From: Paenibacillus sp. DMB5
GTDB lineage: Bacteria > Bacillota > Bacilli > Paenibacillales > Paenibacillaceae
Assembly (NCBI RefSeq): GCF_001517085.1
Contig: NZ_LRAC01000156.1
Location: 1-42,773, forward strand
DNA: 42,773 bases
Direction of reading: 5' to 3'
Made by a program: the position numbers and the translations under genes. Positions 26,338 through 35,213 of the stretch are shown here, piece after piece (the stretch's first letter is position 1; every line of letters starts with the position of its first letter). The notes under the pieces were generated by a model. That model searched no databases. It saw nothing but the letters and a program-made list of their open reading frames with translations, and was not told the origin of the DNA.

Positions 26338-26370
26338 CACCGCTCCTGTATTTGTAGGAGCGGTGTTTTT
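26338..26370 (+). terminator. Terminator of the marR-ABC exporter operon
   Basis: A perfect 10-bp stem CACCGCTCCT/AGGAGCGGTG, 8-base loop, then five T's, 26 bases after the stop codon. Confidence 0.85.
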
Positions 26371-26425
26371 ATTTGGAGAATGGTGGCAAAGATGAAATTC
26401 GAAGCTGTATTTTTGAAAAAAGGAT

Positions 26426-26454
26426 TTGCTTAAAAATTTCCGGGTATATATGAT
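26426..26454 (+). promoter_or_regulatory. Putative sigma-A promoter of the MMPL exporter gene
   Basis: TTGCTT (26426-26431), 17-base spacer, TATGAT (26449-26454), about 57 bases before the start. The -10 runs into TGATAAGGATAATAAAA, which resembles a Fur box only partly. Confidence 0.45.
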
Positions 26455-26510
26455 AAGGATAATAAAATGACCCGCGGCTCATTTTTGTAAAGGGGCGGGG
26501 CAAAGAGAGG

Positions 26511-28750
26511 ATGAAAAGGATGTCGGGCTACGGGAAATGGGTGGCTGGCCGTACTACAAAGTGGATCACCTTGCTGGTCTGGATCGTGCTGGTGGGAGTG
26601 CTCACGCTGTTATGGCCTTCCGTAAATTCACAGGTAGTCAACAATGCGCAGAACCTTCCGGAGACCTCGCAGTCGGTCCGGGCAGCGGCTGTTGCCGATC
26701 AGGAATTTCCGGGCGGCAGCGGTGTGCCTGCACTGCTGGTGTGGCACCGTGACGGCGGATTGTCGGAAGAGGATTTAGTACATATTATTGCCTTGTACGG
26801 CAAGCTGGAGCAGCAGCCGCTGCCGCATCAGAATTTTGTGCCCCCGCTGGGCCAGCTGCCTCCACAGGCGCTTCAGGCTTCATTGTCAGAGGACCGCAGT
26901 ACGCTGGTTACACCGGTGCTGTTCGACAAGTCGGCAGACAGCGATCAGCTGGGCGAAGGCATCACGGAGTTAAAGACGCTCGTCCGTGAAGAGACAGGCA
27001 GTGATCCGGCTGCAGCCGCTGTGGACAGCAGTGAGCTGAGCCTGCGCGTATCGGGGCCGGTCGGCATTTCGATTGATGCTACAGGCTTATTTGAGGATGC
27101 GGACGTATCCCTGCTGATAGCAACTGTAATTCTTGTGCTTGTATTCCTGCTGCTGATCTACCGCTCACCGATTCTGGCGCTGATTCCGCTGGTAGCTGTA
27201 GGTTTTGCCTACGGAGTTACAAGCCCTCTGCTCGGATTAATGGCCCGTGAGGGCTGGATTACCGTAGATTCACAGGCGATCTCCATTATGACGGTTCTCC
27301 TGTTCGGGGCAGGAACGGACTACTGCCTGTTCCTGATCTCGCGGTTCCGTCAGATGCTCAAGGTCGAGGAGAACAAAGGACGGGCGCTGCTTAGCTCCAT
27401 CAGCCACTCCTCCGGAGCGATTGCGATGAGCGGCTTTACAGTGGTGCTCGCGCTGTTCGCATTGCTGCTGGCCAAATATGGGGCCTATCACCGCTTCGCT
27501 GTTCCGTTTAGCGTGTCCATTCTGATTATGGGGATTGCCAGCCTGACGCTGGTACCGGCGCTGCTGGCGATCTTCGGGCGGATGTCGTTCTTCCCGTTTG
27601 TGCCGCGTACCCCGCAGATGGAGGAGGAACGGGCAAGGGCCAAGGGCAAGCCGGCTCCGAAGCCGAAGCCGCATAGAACCGGCCGTAAGGGGATTGGCGG
27701 CCTGGTAGTTTCCCGTCCCTGGACGATTGTAGCTGTAACGATCATCGGCCTGGGCATTTTGGCCTCCTTCTCCACCGGCATTAAATTTACGTATGACCTG
27801 CTCTCCTCATTCCCTGAGGATATGGAATCCCGGGAAGGCTTTGATCTGATCGGCACACAGTTCTCCCCCGGCGAGCTGGCTCCCGCCAAACTGATCATTG
27901 ATACAAAGGGTCAGGTGAGCGGAGAGGATTTCAAGGTCATTCTAGGCGGGCTGTCCTATGTGGATACCGTATCCGATGCGCAGCAGGGGGCAGTGAATCC
28001 GCAGGTTATCGGCTTTGACCTGGAGTTCAAGGACAATCCGTATTCCCTGAAGGCGATGAGCCATATTCCGGCGCTGCTGAATACAGCGGAGCAGGCTCTG
28101 GTTGAATCCGGCTTTGACGAAGCTCAGGCGCGTGACAGTGTATGGGTGAGCGGGCAGACGGCCACTCAATATGATACAAAAGAGCTGGGCGAGCGTGATA
28201 CCGACCTCATTATTCCGGTCGTTATCGGCATGATTACCCTGCTGCTGCTGATCTATCTCCGGTCGGTTACGGCAACCGTCTATCTGGTCGGTACCGTTAT
28301 CCTTTCCTTTTTCTCGGCGCTCGGTCTCGGCTGGATTATTATCCATTATGTACTGGGTGCGATGCGATCCAGGGGGCTATTCCGCTGTACTCGTTCGTCT
28401 TCCTGGTTGCGCTTGGCGAGGACTACAACATTTTCATGATCTCTAACATCTGGAAAAAGCGTAAGGTGATGCCGCTGAAGCAGGCCATTGCCGAAGGGGT
28501 TAATGAGACCGGCTCGGTCATTACTTCTGCCGGGCTGATCCTGGCCGGCACCTTTGCCGTCCTGGCCACCCTGCCGATCCAGGTGCTGGTGCAGTTCGGC
28601 ATCATCACCGCCATCGGTGTGCTGCTGGATACCTTTATCGTCCGGCCGTTCCTGGTGCCGGCGATCACTATGCTGTGCGGCCGCTGGGCGTTCTGGCCCG
28701 GCAAGCATGAAGAGCCGCGGCAGCCGCAGCCATCCGGCGGCGTTGAATAA
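26511..28750 (+). pseudogene. MMPL/RND-family transporter, frameshifted
   Basis: A large membrane exporter of the MMPL family (YdfJ-like). It has one N-terminal span, an extracellular loop domain, a span cluster including FGAGTDYCLFLISRFRQ, a second span at about 405-425, a second loop domain, and a second span cluster. The first frame ends in nonsense after HYVLGAM. The adjacent frame from about 28360 continues with IQGAIPLYSFVFLVALGEDYNIFMISN, the matching second MMPL motif, to the stop at 28748-28750. One base is missing between GGTGC and GATGCG; GCGGAT for GCGAT would repair it. Repaired length is about 746 residues, normal for the family. ATG 26511 and ATG 26520 are both possible starts; the second has better spacing from AGAGAGG. 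MMPL proteins export lipids or drugs. Confidence 0.85.
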
Positions 28751-28779
28751 ACCGGCGGCGGACTGACCGCCGGAAACAC

Positions 28780-28828
28780 AAACAGGGATGCCCCGCTGGC
28801 CTTAAGGCCCGGCGGGGCATCCCTGTTT
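28780..28828. terminator. Hairpin between convergent MMPL and IsdG-like genes
   Basis: A perfect 17-bp stem AAACAGGGATGCCCCGC with its complement. The loop contains a second small GGCC/GGCC hairpin. It lies between two convergent genes and probably serves both, although T tracts are short. Confidence 0.7.
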
Positions 28829-28861
28829 GCGCATGTACCGCCCGGCAGCCAGCCCGGGCGG

Positions 28862-29173
28862 CTATTCCCCCGGTCTGCGGCTGAGCAGCAGCTCGTATTT
28901 ATCGAGTGAAGCGCCAAGGATCGCTTCATTATGGCCTGCACCGCGGTGTGACTCGCGGAAGGCCGGGCTGGCCGTCCAGCCGTTGAAGGCCTCCTCGTTC
29001 TCCCACACCGTGCTGATTTTCAGCTCCTCGGCGCCGTCTTTGGCTGCGCTGTGCCACACCTCCATCCGGACAAAGCCGGGCATTTCCTGTACGCCGTTTG
29101 ATCCGCCAAAACGCTCTGCCAGAGCAGCGCCATGACCTTCCTTAACCTTAATCGTGTTCGTAACAACCAGCAT
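28862..29173 (-). CDS. IsdG/HmoA-type heme-degrading monooxygenase (ABM fold)
   Basis: A 103-residue ferredoxin-like alpha+beta barrel protein. The IsdG catalytic triad is present at the right spacing: N6, W66 and H76, against N7, W67 and H77 in Staphylococcus IsdG. The surrounding GFVRMEVWHS, STVWENEEAFNGW and AFRESHRG are typical. IsdG-family enzymes open the heme ring and release iron; HmoA and HmoB are the Bacillus versions. A strong GGAGGAGG precedes the ATG. The upstream neighbour on the same strand is a Rieske oxidoreductase 52 bases away; co-transcription is possible. The broader ABM family also contains non-heme members, so activity is an inference from the triad. Confidence 0.82.
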   Translation of the reverse strand: MLVVTNTIKVKEGHGAALAERFGGSNGVQEMPGFVRMEVWHSAAKDGAEELKISTVWENEEAFNGWTASPAFRESHRGAGHNEAILGASLDKYELLLSRRPGE

Positions 29174-29225
29174 AGCCGTTCCTCCTCCAGTAGGATTTTA
29201 ATGCAGGGATCAGCGGAGCGCGATG

Positions 29226-30794
29226 CTACGCATCCGCTTCAAGCTTGGTCAGCGGAACTGTAGCAGGCCCTTCCAGCACATCGCCTTCATAGGAGAAGCG
29301 GGAGCCGTGGCACGGGCAGTCCCAGGAGCGTTCGGCGTTGTTCCACTCGCATTCGCAGCCCATATGGGTGCAGGTGCGGTCCACCAGATGCAGCTTGCCC
29401 TCAGGATCGCGGTAGGCGCCGGCCCTCTTGCCGTCATGGAAAACAACCGCCCCTTCGTCAGCACCGAGCTCACTGGTCTTCTTGCGGACAATCTCCACCT
29501 TGCCGGCCACCAGCTCCTTGGCGACATTGGCATTCTGCACAATGAAGTTCTTGATTGACGGGCGCGCCTTGAAGCGGGACGGATCATACAGCCCGCTGTA
29601 GCGGTTCGCACGGCCCATAATCTGGTCGGTGATGATCTGAGCCGCCAGTGTGCCGTTCGTCATACCCCATTTGCCGTAGCCGGTAGCGATATAGATTTCT
29701 TCGTCCTCATCAGGTTTGCCGATATAAGGAACCTTGTCCAGCGTGATCAGATCCTGGGTCGACCAGCGGTACGGAATCTGTCTGCTTCCCAGCAGTCCTC
29801 CGGCGAACAGCTCCAGATTCTCATAATGCCCGAACGTGCAGATGCCTTGTCCGGTCTTGTGATTTTCGCCGCCCACAATGACGAGGTTTTGTCCGTTCCA
29901 TTCCACGGCGCGCAGCGAGCGGGTAGGCTCTCCTGCACTCAGATACATTCCGCCTGCAAAGTCTGTTTCCGGCTGGACTGCAAGACAATAGGAGCGCTCC
30001 GCATGCAGGCGTGAGAAATACAGCCCGCCTCCGTCATAAAACGGAAAATGGGAGGCCGAAACCGCATGCCGGCAGCGGATCTGATGTTCACTGCCTTCGG
30101 TATACAGGGTAATACGGTCGCCCTTGTCCACCTTTTCGCCGATCATGGTGTGCTCGTAGACCACACCGCCCTTATCCAGCACGAACTGCAGCATTCCCTT
30201 CAGGTAGTGCAGCGGATGAAAGCGGGCCTGTCCCGGCAGCCGGATGGCTCCCGCCACCATCAGCGGCAGCGGAATATGGTCCAGCCATTCTCCCGGTATC
30301 CCAAGCTTCTGATAGGCCTCGAACTCCTGTTCCAGCTGCTTCAGTGTCTTGTCGTCGTCTTTGTCCGCATAGAGATAGGCATCTTCAGGATGCATATCGC
30401 AGGAGAGCCCGAGCTCCTCGGCTGTGTGGATTATCCACTTCATCGCCTCGCTGTTTGACTGGTAGTAAGCCCAGGCCTGCTCCTCGCCGAAATTCTTCAT
30501 AAGGTCAGCATAGATCATCCCGTGCTGGGCCGTGATTTTGGCGCTGGTAAATCCGGTCGTTCCGCCAAGCACCTCACCGGCTTCCAGCAGAGTGACCTTG
30601 TAGCCTTCCTTGGTAAGCAGATAAGCCGCGGTAATCCCGGTAATCCCTGCCCCTACAATGGCTACATCTGTAACATGATCTTCCGCAAGCCTCGGAAAAG
30701 CAGGCAGCTCTGTTGTGCCTCTCCACAGGGATTCCGGAAATTGCGGAAGACCTTGTGAATCCTTATTCCCGGCTTGACCGTCTGTTGTACTCAT
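29226..30794 (-). CDS. FAD-dependent oxidoreductase with C-terminal Rieske [2Fe-2S] domain (YhfW-like)
   Basis: A 522-residue cytoplasmic flavoprotein. The DAO domain (residues about 40-400) opens with the FAD-binding motif DVAIVGAGITGITAAYLL followed by LLEAGEVLGGTTG. The C-terminal 90 residues form a Rieske domain with CTHMGC and CPCHGSRF, giving the two Cys and two His ligands. The same architecture is found in Bacillus YhfW. I start at the second Met (MSTTDG) because GGAGGG lies 7 bases upstream; seven extra residues precede it in frame. Substrate unknown. It sits ahead of the IsdG-like gene on the same strand, giving an oxidoreductase beside a putative heme monooxygenase that needs an electron donor. 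Confidence 0.88.
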   Translation of the reverse strand: MSTTDGQAGNKDSQGLPQFPESLWRGTTELPAFPRLAEDHVTDVAIVGAGITGITAAYLLTKEGYKVTLLEAGEVLGGTTGFTSAKITAQHGMIYADLMKNFGEEQAWAYYQSNSEAMKWIIHTAEELGLSCDMHPEDAYLYADKDDDKTLKQLEQEFEAYQKLGIPGEWLDHIPLPLMVAGAIRLPGQARFHPLHYLKGMLQFVLDKGGVVYEHTMIGEKVDKGDRITLYTEGSEHQIRCRHAVSASHFPFYDGGGLYFSRLHAERSYCLAVQPETDFAGGMYLSAGEPTRSLRAVEWNGQNLVIVGGENHKTGQGICTFGHYENLELFAGGLLGSRQIPYRWSTQDLITLDKVPYIGKPDEDEEIYIATGYGKWGMTNGTLAAQIITDQIMGRANRYSGLYDPSRFKARPSIKNFIVQNANVAKELVAGKVEIVRKKTSELGADEGAVVFHDGKRAGAYRDPEGKLHLVDRTCTHMGCECEWNNAERSWDCPCHGSRFSYEGDVLEGPATVPLTKLEADA

Positions 30795-30942
30795 CAGTGA
30801 TCCCTCCATATGCACGATTCATTTCATTTATTACCACACTCCCGACAAAAGAAACCTAAACCCCCGTTTGTGCATGAAAGAAGTGATCCTGTGTAAAAAT
30901 AAGGTTTAACTTCCGGAGAAATCCGGCTGAGGGGGAGTAAGG

Positions 30943-32310
30943 ATGCCGGCACAGCAAAAACCGGAAAAGGTAACGCTGCAGGGAATCAAGGAGAAACTGG
31001 ACAACTTCGCTGATCTGGAGGACAGGCTGCTGACAGCGCCGGCGGGAACGGGGAGGCTGTTGTATGTCAAAAGCATCACCGATCCGCAGATCGTTAACCG
31101 CAGTATTATCGCACCCTTTTACGAGATGAATGATACGGCAGCCTATGCCGAATATCTGGCGCACTACCCGGGAAGCGAAGCCGTAGAGAAAGGCAAACAG
31201 GTGCTGGACCTGATGCTCGGCGGCTATGCCTGCGTGGAGGTGGAGCAGCAGCTGATTTTCTTTGATGCGCTGAAGGCGGAGACCAGCAGTGTCAGCCAGA
31301 CGGTGACGGAGAGCATCACACAGGGGCCGTCAGATGCGCTCACAGAGAATTTGGCGGTGAATCTGAACTTGATCCGCAGGCGCTACCAGTCAGCGGAGCT
31401 GAAGATGGAGTCGCTGCTGCTCGGAAATATCTCCAGAACAAAGGCAGCCATTCTGTATGATGACAGCAGAGTAAATCATCAGGTGCTTGACGAGCTGCGG
31501 GAGAGGCTGAGTACACTCCGGGTAGATATGCTGCAGGCCTCGGGTGAGCTGGAAAAATACATCAGCAGCGATAAGGTGCGCATTTTTCCAAAAACGATTG
31601 TAACGGAGCGGCCCGACCGGGTGGTCTTCAATCTGGCAGAGGGGAAAATCGCCATTATGCTGGATACAACAGGCTTCGCAATGATTCTGCCGGTAATCTT
31701 TAATGATTTCTTTGTAGCGATGGATGATAAAATCCAGCTTCCCTTCGTCGGCCGGTTCCTGAAGCTGCTGCGCATTATGGGGGTAGCGATGACGCTATGG
31801 CTGCCGGCGCTCTATGTAGCCTTCACTTCCTATAATCCGGAGATTATAAGGGTGCAGATTGCACTGCTGATTGCTGGAAGCCGCGCAACAGTACCCTATC
31901 CATCCTTTGTGGAGGTGCTGCTCATGCTGATCATGATGGAATTTCTGACGGAGGCGAGCCTGCGGCTGCCGCGGGCCATCGGGCCTACGGCGACAACGGT
32001 AGGAGGCCTTATTCTGGGGCAGGCGGCAACGGAGGCCGGACTGGTCGGCAATATTATGATCATCCTGGTATCGGTGGTCGCTATATCCAATTTCATGATC
32101 CCCTTGAATATGATGAGCTTTTCTATCCGTGTGCTTAAATACCTGTTTGTTGTGGCAGCCGCCGCAGTAGGGCTGGTCGGTGTCGTTGTCTGTCTGGTCG
32201 CTTTCACCATGTATCTGTGCAGCCAGCGCAGCTTCGGGCAGCCTTACTTCAAAATGTTCGTTCTGGACAGTCTGGGAGCTTCCGGCAGCAAGAAAGGCGG
32301 CGGGAGCTGA
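30943..32310 (+). CDS. Spore germinant receptor subunit A (GerAA/GerKA family)
   Basis: A 455-residue inner-spore-membrane protein. The soluble N-terminal domain spans about 1-230. The membrane half carries the family pattern PFVGRFLKLLRIMGV...LPALYVAFTSYNPEIIR, followed by the signature LTEASLRLPRAIGPTATTVGGLILGQAA. In GerA receptors the A subunit forms a ring and may act as an ion channel once nutrient binds the B subunit. GGGGGAG precedes the ATG. It is the first gene of an A-B-C operon with overlapping reading frames. The cognate germinant cannot be inferred. Confidence 0.93.
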   Translation: MPAQQKPEKVTLQGIKEKLDNFADLEDRLLTAPAGTGRLLYVKSITDPQIVNRSIIAPFYEMNDTAAYAEYLAHYPGSEAVEKGKQVLDLMLGGYACVEVEQQLIFFDALKAETSSVSQTVTESITQGPSDALTENLAVNLNLIRRRYQSAELKMESLLLGNISRTKAAILYDDSRVNHQVLDELRERLSTLRVDMLQASGELEKYISSDKVRIFPKTIVTERPDRVVFNLAEGKIAIMLDTTGFAMILPVIFNDFFVAMDDKIQLPFVGRFLKLLRIMGVAMTLWLPALYVAFTSYNPEIIRVQIALLIAGSRATVPYPSFVEVLLMLIMMEFLTEASLRLPRAIGPTATTVGGLILGQAATEAGLVGNIMIILVSVVAISNFMIPLNMMSFSIRVLKYLFVVAAAAVGLVGVVVCLVAFTMYLCSQRSFGQPYFKMFVLDSLGASGSKKGGGS

Positions 32311-33413
32311 TGAATCAGAACCGTTACTTATATTGGATGTTTTTGATGAACAGCCTCCTTAACATATTGAACTTTGTCCCGCGGGAGCTGATGGATGCCC
32401 GTTTCAAAGGGGCGCAGACGTCGATCCTTGTTGCTGCCGTGCTCGGGACCGTCTTTCTGTCTGTCTTTACCCTCCTGATCGCAAAGTTTCCGGGCAAAGG
32501 CATTCAGGATATTCTCGAAACCGCCCTGCCTAAATGGCTGACTATTCCGCTGATTATTATGTTTGCTTCCCTCTGGTGTGTTGCCGGGCTGATTACTCTG
32601 CTGTCCTTTGTGGATATTACACTGCGCTTTGTCAGTCCGGATACCGGACCGTATCTCGTAATCCTCAGTTTTCTTGTGCTGGTATGCTTCTGTGCACGCA
32701 TGGATTCCCTGTCGGTTCTGTACGGAATGGAAATGATGCTGGCGATCATCCTGCCGCTGATTCTGTATGCGATTGTTAAAGCGCTGATTAATCCCGATTT
32801 CAGCTGGGATTCGGTGCTGCAGATCATGACTTATTCTGCCCATGCACCGGATCTGAAAAGCATCGCTGCCGCCACCTTCTCCTTCAGCGGTTATTTCAAC
32901 CTGGCTGTCTTTAACCGGGTGCTGCCCAAGATAAAGATGAAGCACAGCTGGATTTTTGCGGTTAACGGGCTGGCTGTGCTGCTGCTTACTTTTTATGTGC
33001 CTATAGGCTATTTCGGGACGATCGGCGTGGAGAGGCATGTGTATACCTGGTTTTCTACAGCAGATAGTATCCGGATTAACACTTTTCTAATAGAACGGAT
33101 GCTGTTTGTTTTTTATTTTGCCTATCTCACGCTCTCCCTCGTCAGCGTAACGGTTCACTGGCATGTCGGCAAGGAGCTGCTTACCGGCCTGTTCCGCCAG
33201 CGCAAACAGGCGAAGGCCAGAACTAAATTATGGAGAGATTTGTCTGTTCTCGCTCTGTTCAGCGGAATCACCCTGGCATTCATGGGATTTGACCAATATC
33301 AGCTTAATCAGTTTGGTGTTGTGTTTTTATATACGCGCTGGGCCGGAGAGCTGTTCATGATTATGCTGCTGTTCTATTGCTATGCAGTTGCTTACAGGAG
33401 GCGGAATGCGTGA
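32310..33413 (+). CDS. Spore germinant receptor subunit B (GerAB/GerKB family permease)
   Basis: A 367-residue protein with about ten membrane spans, related to amino-acid/polyamine permeases (APC fold). GerAB-type proteins bind the nutrient germinant directly. The N-terminus MNQNRYLYWMFLMNSLLNILNFVPRELMDARF has the usual first-helix pattern. The ATG shares its first base with the TGA of the A subunit, so coupling is tight; longer frames upstream would run inside that gene. The C-terminal RRRNA ends within the GTGA overlap with the C subunit. Confidence 0.9.
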   Translation: MNQNRYLYWMFLMNSLLNILNFVPRELMDARFKGAQTSILVAAVLGTVFLSVFTLLIAKFPGKGIQDILETALPKWLTIPLIIMFASLWCVAGLITLLSFVDITLRFVSPDTGPYLVILSFLVLVCFCARMDSLSVLYGMEMMLAIILPLILYAIVKALINPDFSWDSVLQIMTYSAHAPDLKSIAAATFSFSGYFNLAVFNRVLPKIKMKHSWIFAVNGLAVLLLTFYVPIGYFGTIGVERHVYTWFSTADSIRINTFLIERMLFVFYFAYLTLSLVSVTVHWHVGKELLTGLFRQRKQAKARTKLWRDLSVLALFSGITLAFMGFDQYQLNQFGVVFLYTRWAGELFMIMLLFYCYAVAYRRRNA

Positions 33414-34504
33414 GAAAACTGCTGCTGTACGCAGGAATTGTGCTGCTGTGTCTTACAACAGGGTGCGAGTATAAAGATATTGACCGGCGGATCTTTGTGG
33501 TTGCCATCGGCATTGATCCCGGGGAGGAGGCGGCCTTTAAGGTCAGCCTGAAGCTGGCTGTCCCCCAGGGGGAGGTAACCAAGATTGATGAGAAGATGCT
33601 GATTGTTACGCAAGAATCAAACAGCCTCTCTGAGGCGCTCCGCCTGATGAAATCAAAGGTGGAGAAGGAGCTGGACTATGTTCACTGCAAATCAATTGTG
33701 ATAGGTGAAGCACTGGCCGGCCGGGATATCAGGCATATTCTGGACTGGGCGGTCAGGCGCAGGGATATCCAGCTGATTCTTAACTTTGCGATCGGGCGTC
33801 CGGCCGCACTGGATGTGCTTCAGGTCAAGCCCCCATCCGAGCGGATTCCCTCCAACTCGCTGATTATGGCCATGAGCGGAGAGGGGACGGAGTCCCCCTT
33901 TATCGCCAGCGTCTATTCCTACCAGCTGATGAGGGATATGTATGAGCAGGGCAAGGATCCGATCCTGCCGATTATCGAAGCAGAAAGCAAAACCCAGTTC
34001 CTGATTGACAAGGTAGCCCTCTTTGATAAACAAAAGCTTCAGCTGATACTGAATCCGGAAGAAACACGGCTGTTCAATCTGCTGACCCGGCCCGGTCTGA
34101 AGACCAATTTTCCGGCCAGAGTGGAAGATAGCGAGTTCCAGTACTATACAGAGAGCAGCAGCTCCAAATATAAAATCACAACATCTACTTCAGGCGCGCC
34201 GGTTATCCGCTACAGGATCAAGATTAAGGGCATTGTGGAGGAGAGCAGCACCCAGGAGCTGATTACCCATACTCTGCTGGAGAAAATATCGGAAGCCGGC
34301 GGGGAAGAGCTGAGCCAGTCGGTAAAGGCACTGCTCGAAAAAATCAAGGACAAGCGGCTGGATCCCTTCGGGTGGGGGCTGCGATACGGGACAAGGCACT
34401 GGAACAACGAAACGGAAGCAGAAGACTGGGAGGCACTGTATCCTGATCTGAAATTCGAAGTTGCCGCTGCTGTACGAGTAAAATACTCCGGGTTGATCAA
34501 GTAA
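33410..34504 (+). CDS. Spore germinant receptor lipoprotein subunit C (GerAC/GerKC family)
   Basis: A 364-residue lipoprotein. The signal peptide RKLLLYAGIVLLCLTTGC ends in a Cys at position 19 for lipid attachment by Lgt, followed by EYKDIDRRIFVVAIGID, the conserved start of mature GerAC proteins. The N-terminal domain (20-200) and the C-terminal Spore_GerAC domain (about 205-360, YKITTSTSGAPVIRYRIKIKG) are both complete. GTG 33410 is chosen: AGGAGG lies 8 bases upstream and it overlaps the previous stop as GTGA. The lipobox is slightly unusual, with Thr at -3. Confidence 0.91.
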   Translation: MRKLLLYAGIVLLCLTTGCEYKDIDRRIFVVAIGIDPGEEAAFKVSLKLAVPQGEVTKIDEKMLIVTQESNSLSEALRLMKSKVEKELDYVHCKSIVIGEALAGRDIRHILDWAVRRRDIQLILNFAIGRPAALDVLQVKPPSERIPSNSLIMAMSGEGTESPFIASVYSYQLMRDMYEQGKDPILPIIEAESKTQFLIDKVALFDKQKLQLILNPEETRLFNLLTRPGLKTNFPARVEDSEFQYYTESSSSKYKITTSTSGAPVIRYRIKIKGIVEESSTQELITHTLLEKISEAGGEELSQSVKALLEKIKDKRLDPFGWGLRYGTRHWNNETEAEDWEALYPDLKFEVAAAVRVKYSGLIK

Positions 34505-34520
34505 ATAGACTGGTGCCCAA

Positions 34521-34549
34521 TTGACGCTGGAGGCTACAGGATTTATACT
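34521..34549 (+). promoter_or_regulatory. Sigma-A promoter of the PerR-like gene
   Basis: TTGACG (34521-34526), a 17-base spacer, TATACT (34544-34549), about 30 bases before the start. No clear PerR or Fur box overlaps it. Confidence 0.6.
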
Positions 34550-34577
34550 TGATCTAAAAATAAGTTAAAGGATGATA

Positions 34578-34976
34578 ATGATGAGAAGCCTGAATTTAAC
34601 CTCACAGCGGCAAGCCGTTTATGATATCGTCCGTAATTCGCATGACCACCCGACTGCTGCAGAAGTGATGAACCGGCTGGTAGAGCAGGGGCATAACCTT
34701 GCCTACGGGACTGTCTACAACTCCCTGCGCTATCTTGCCGATAAACAGATGATCCGTGAGCTGAAGCTGGGGGAGGCTGCAAGCAGATATGATGCGAGGA
34801 TGGACGACCATCAGCATATCCTGTGCGAAGTGTGCGGAGCGGTGGATGAAGTGATGACCCATGTGCCGGAGGATTGGATGAACAGTGTAGCGGAGGAGAC
34901 AGGTTATACCCTTTCCCATGCCCATGTTGTCTTTGGCGGAGTATGTCCGGCATGCAGGAACAAAACGGTGAACTAG
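34578..34976 (+). CDS. PerR-like Fur-family metalloregulator with Glu at the sensor Asp position
   Basis: A 132-residue Fur-family repressor. Aligned by eye to Bacillus subtilis PerR, residues keep a constant offset of 13: H24 (H37), D72 (D85), H78 and H80 (H91, H93), and structural zinc cysteines C83, C86, C123, C126. At the D104 position the residue is E91; an Asp (D90) lies one before it. In this family Asp here goes with peroxide sensing and Glu with Fur-like insensitivity. The N-terminus is short, lacking about 13 residues of PerR. AAAGG at 34567-34571 fits ATG 34578 or 34581. It is a single-gene unit between the gerA operon and a chemoreceptor. Whether it senses peroxide, Fe or Mn is open. 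Confidence 0.85.
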   Translation: MMRSLNLTSQRQAVYDIVRNSHDHPTAAEVMNRLVEQGHNLAYGTVYNSLRYLADKQMIRELKLGEAASRYDARMDDHQHILCEVCGAVDEVMTHVPEDWMNSVAEETGYTLSHAHVVFGGVCPACRNKTVN

Positions 34977-35038
34977 ACCCTGAACAGGGTTTGTGCGGAC
35001 AGAGCGCCCATTTCCAATTGAATAATTAATATATAACA

Positions 35039-35070
35039 AAAGACCGCTTTCAATAAGGCGGTCTTTGTTG
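35039..35070. terminator. Terminator of the PerR-like gene
   Basis: A perfect 9-bp stem AAAGACCGC/GCGGTCTTT that can extend inward, followed by GTTGTGTTT, about 60 bases after the stop codon. Confidence 0.75.
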
Positions 35071-35213
35071 TGTTTCTATAAAAATTCTCAGTTATTATAG
35101 AAGAATAACGACATATACAGGTGAAAAAAAGGAATTCCGGCTGTGATATATAATTATATAACATGGACAACAACTCGTACTTAAGACCTAAACGAAAGAG
35201 AGCGTGAACCGCC

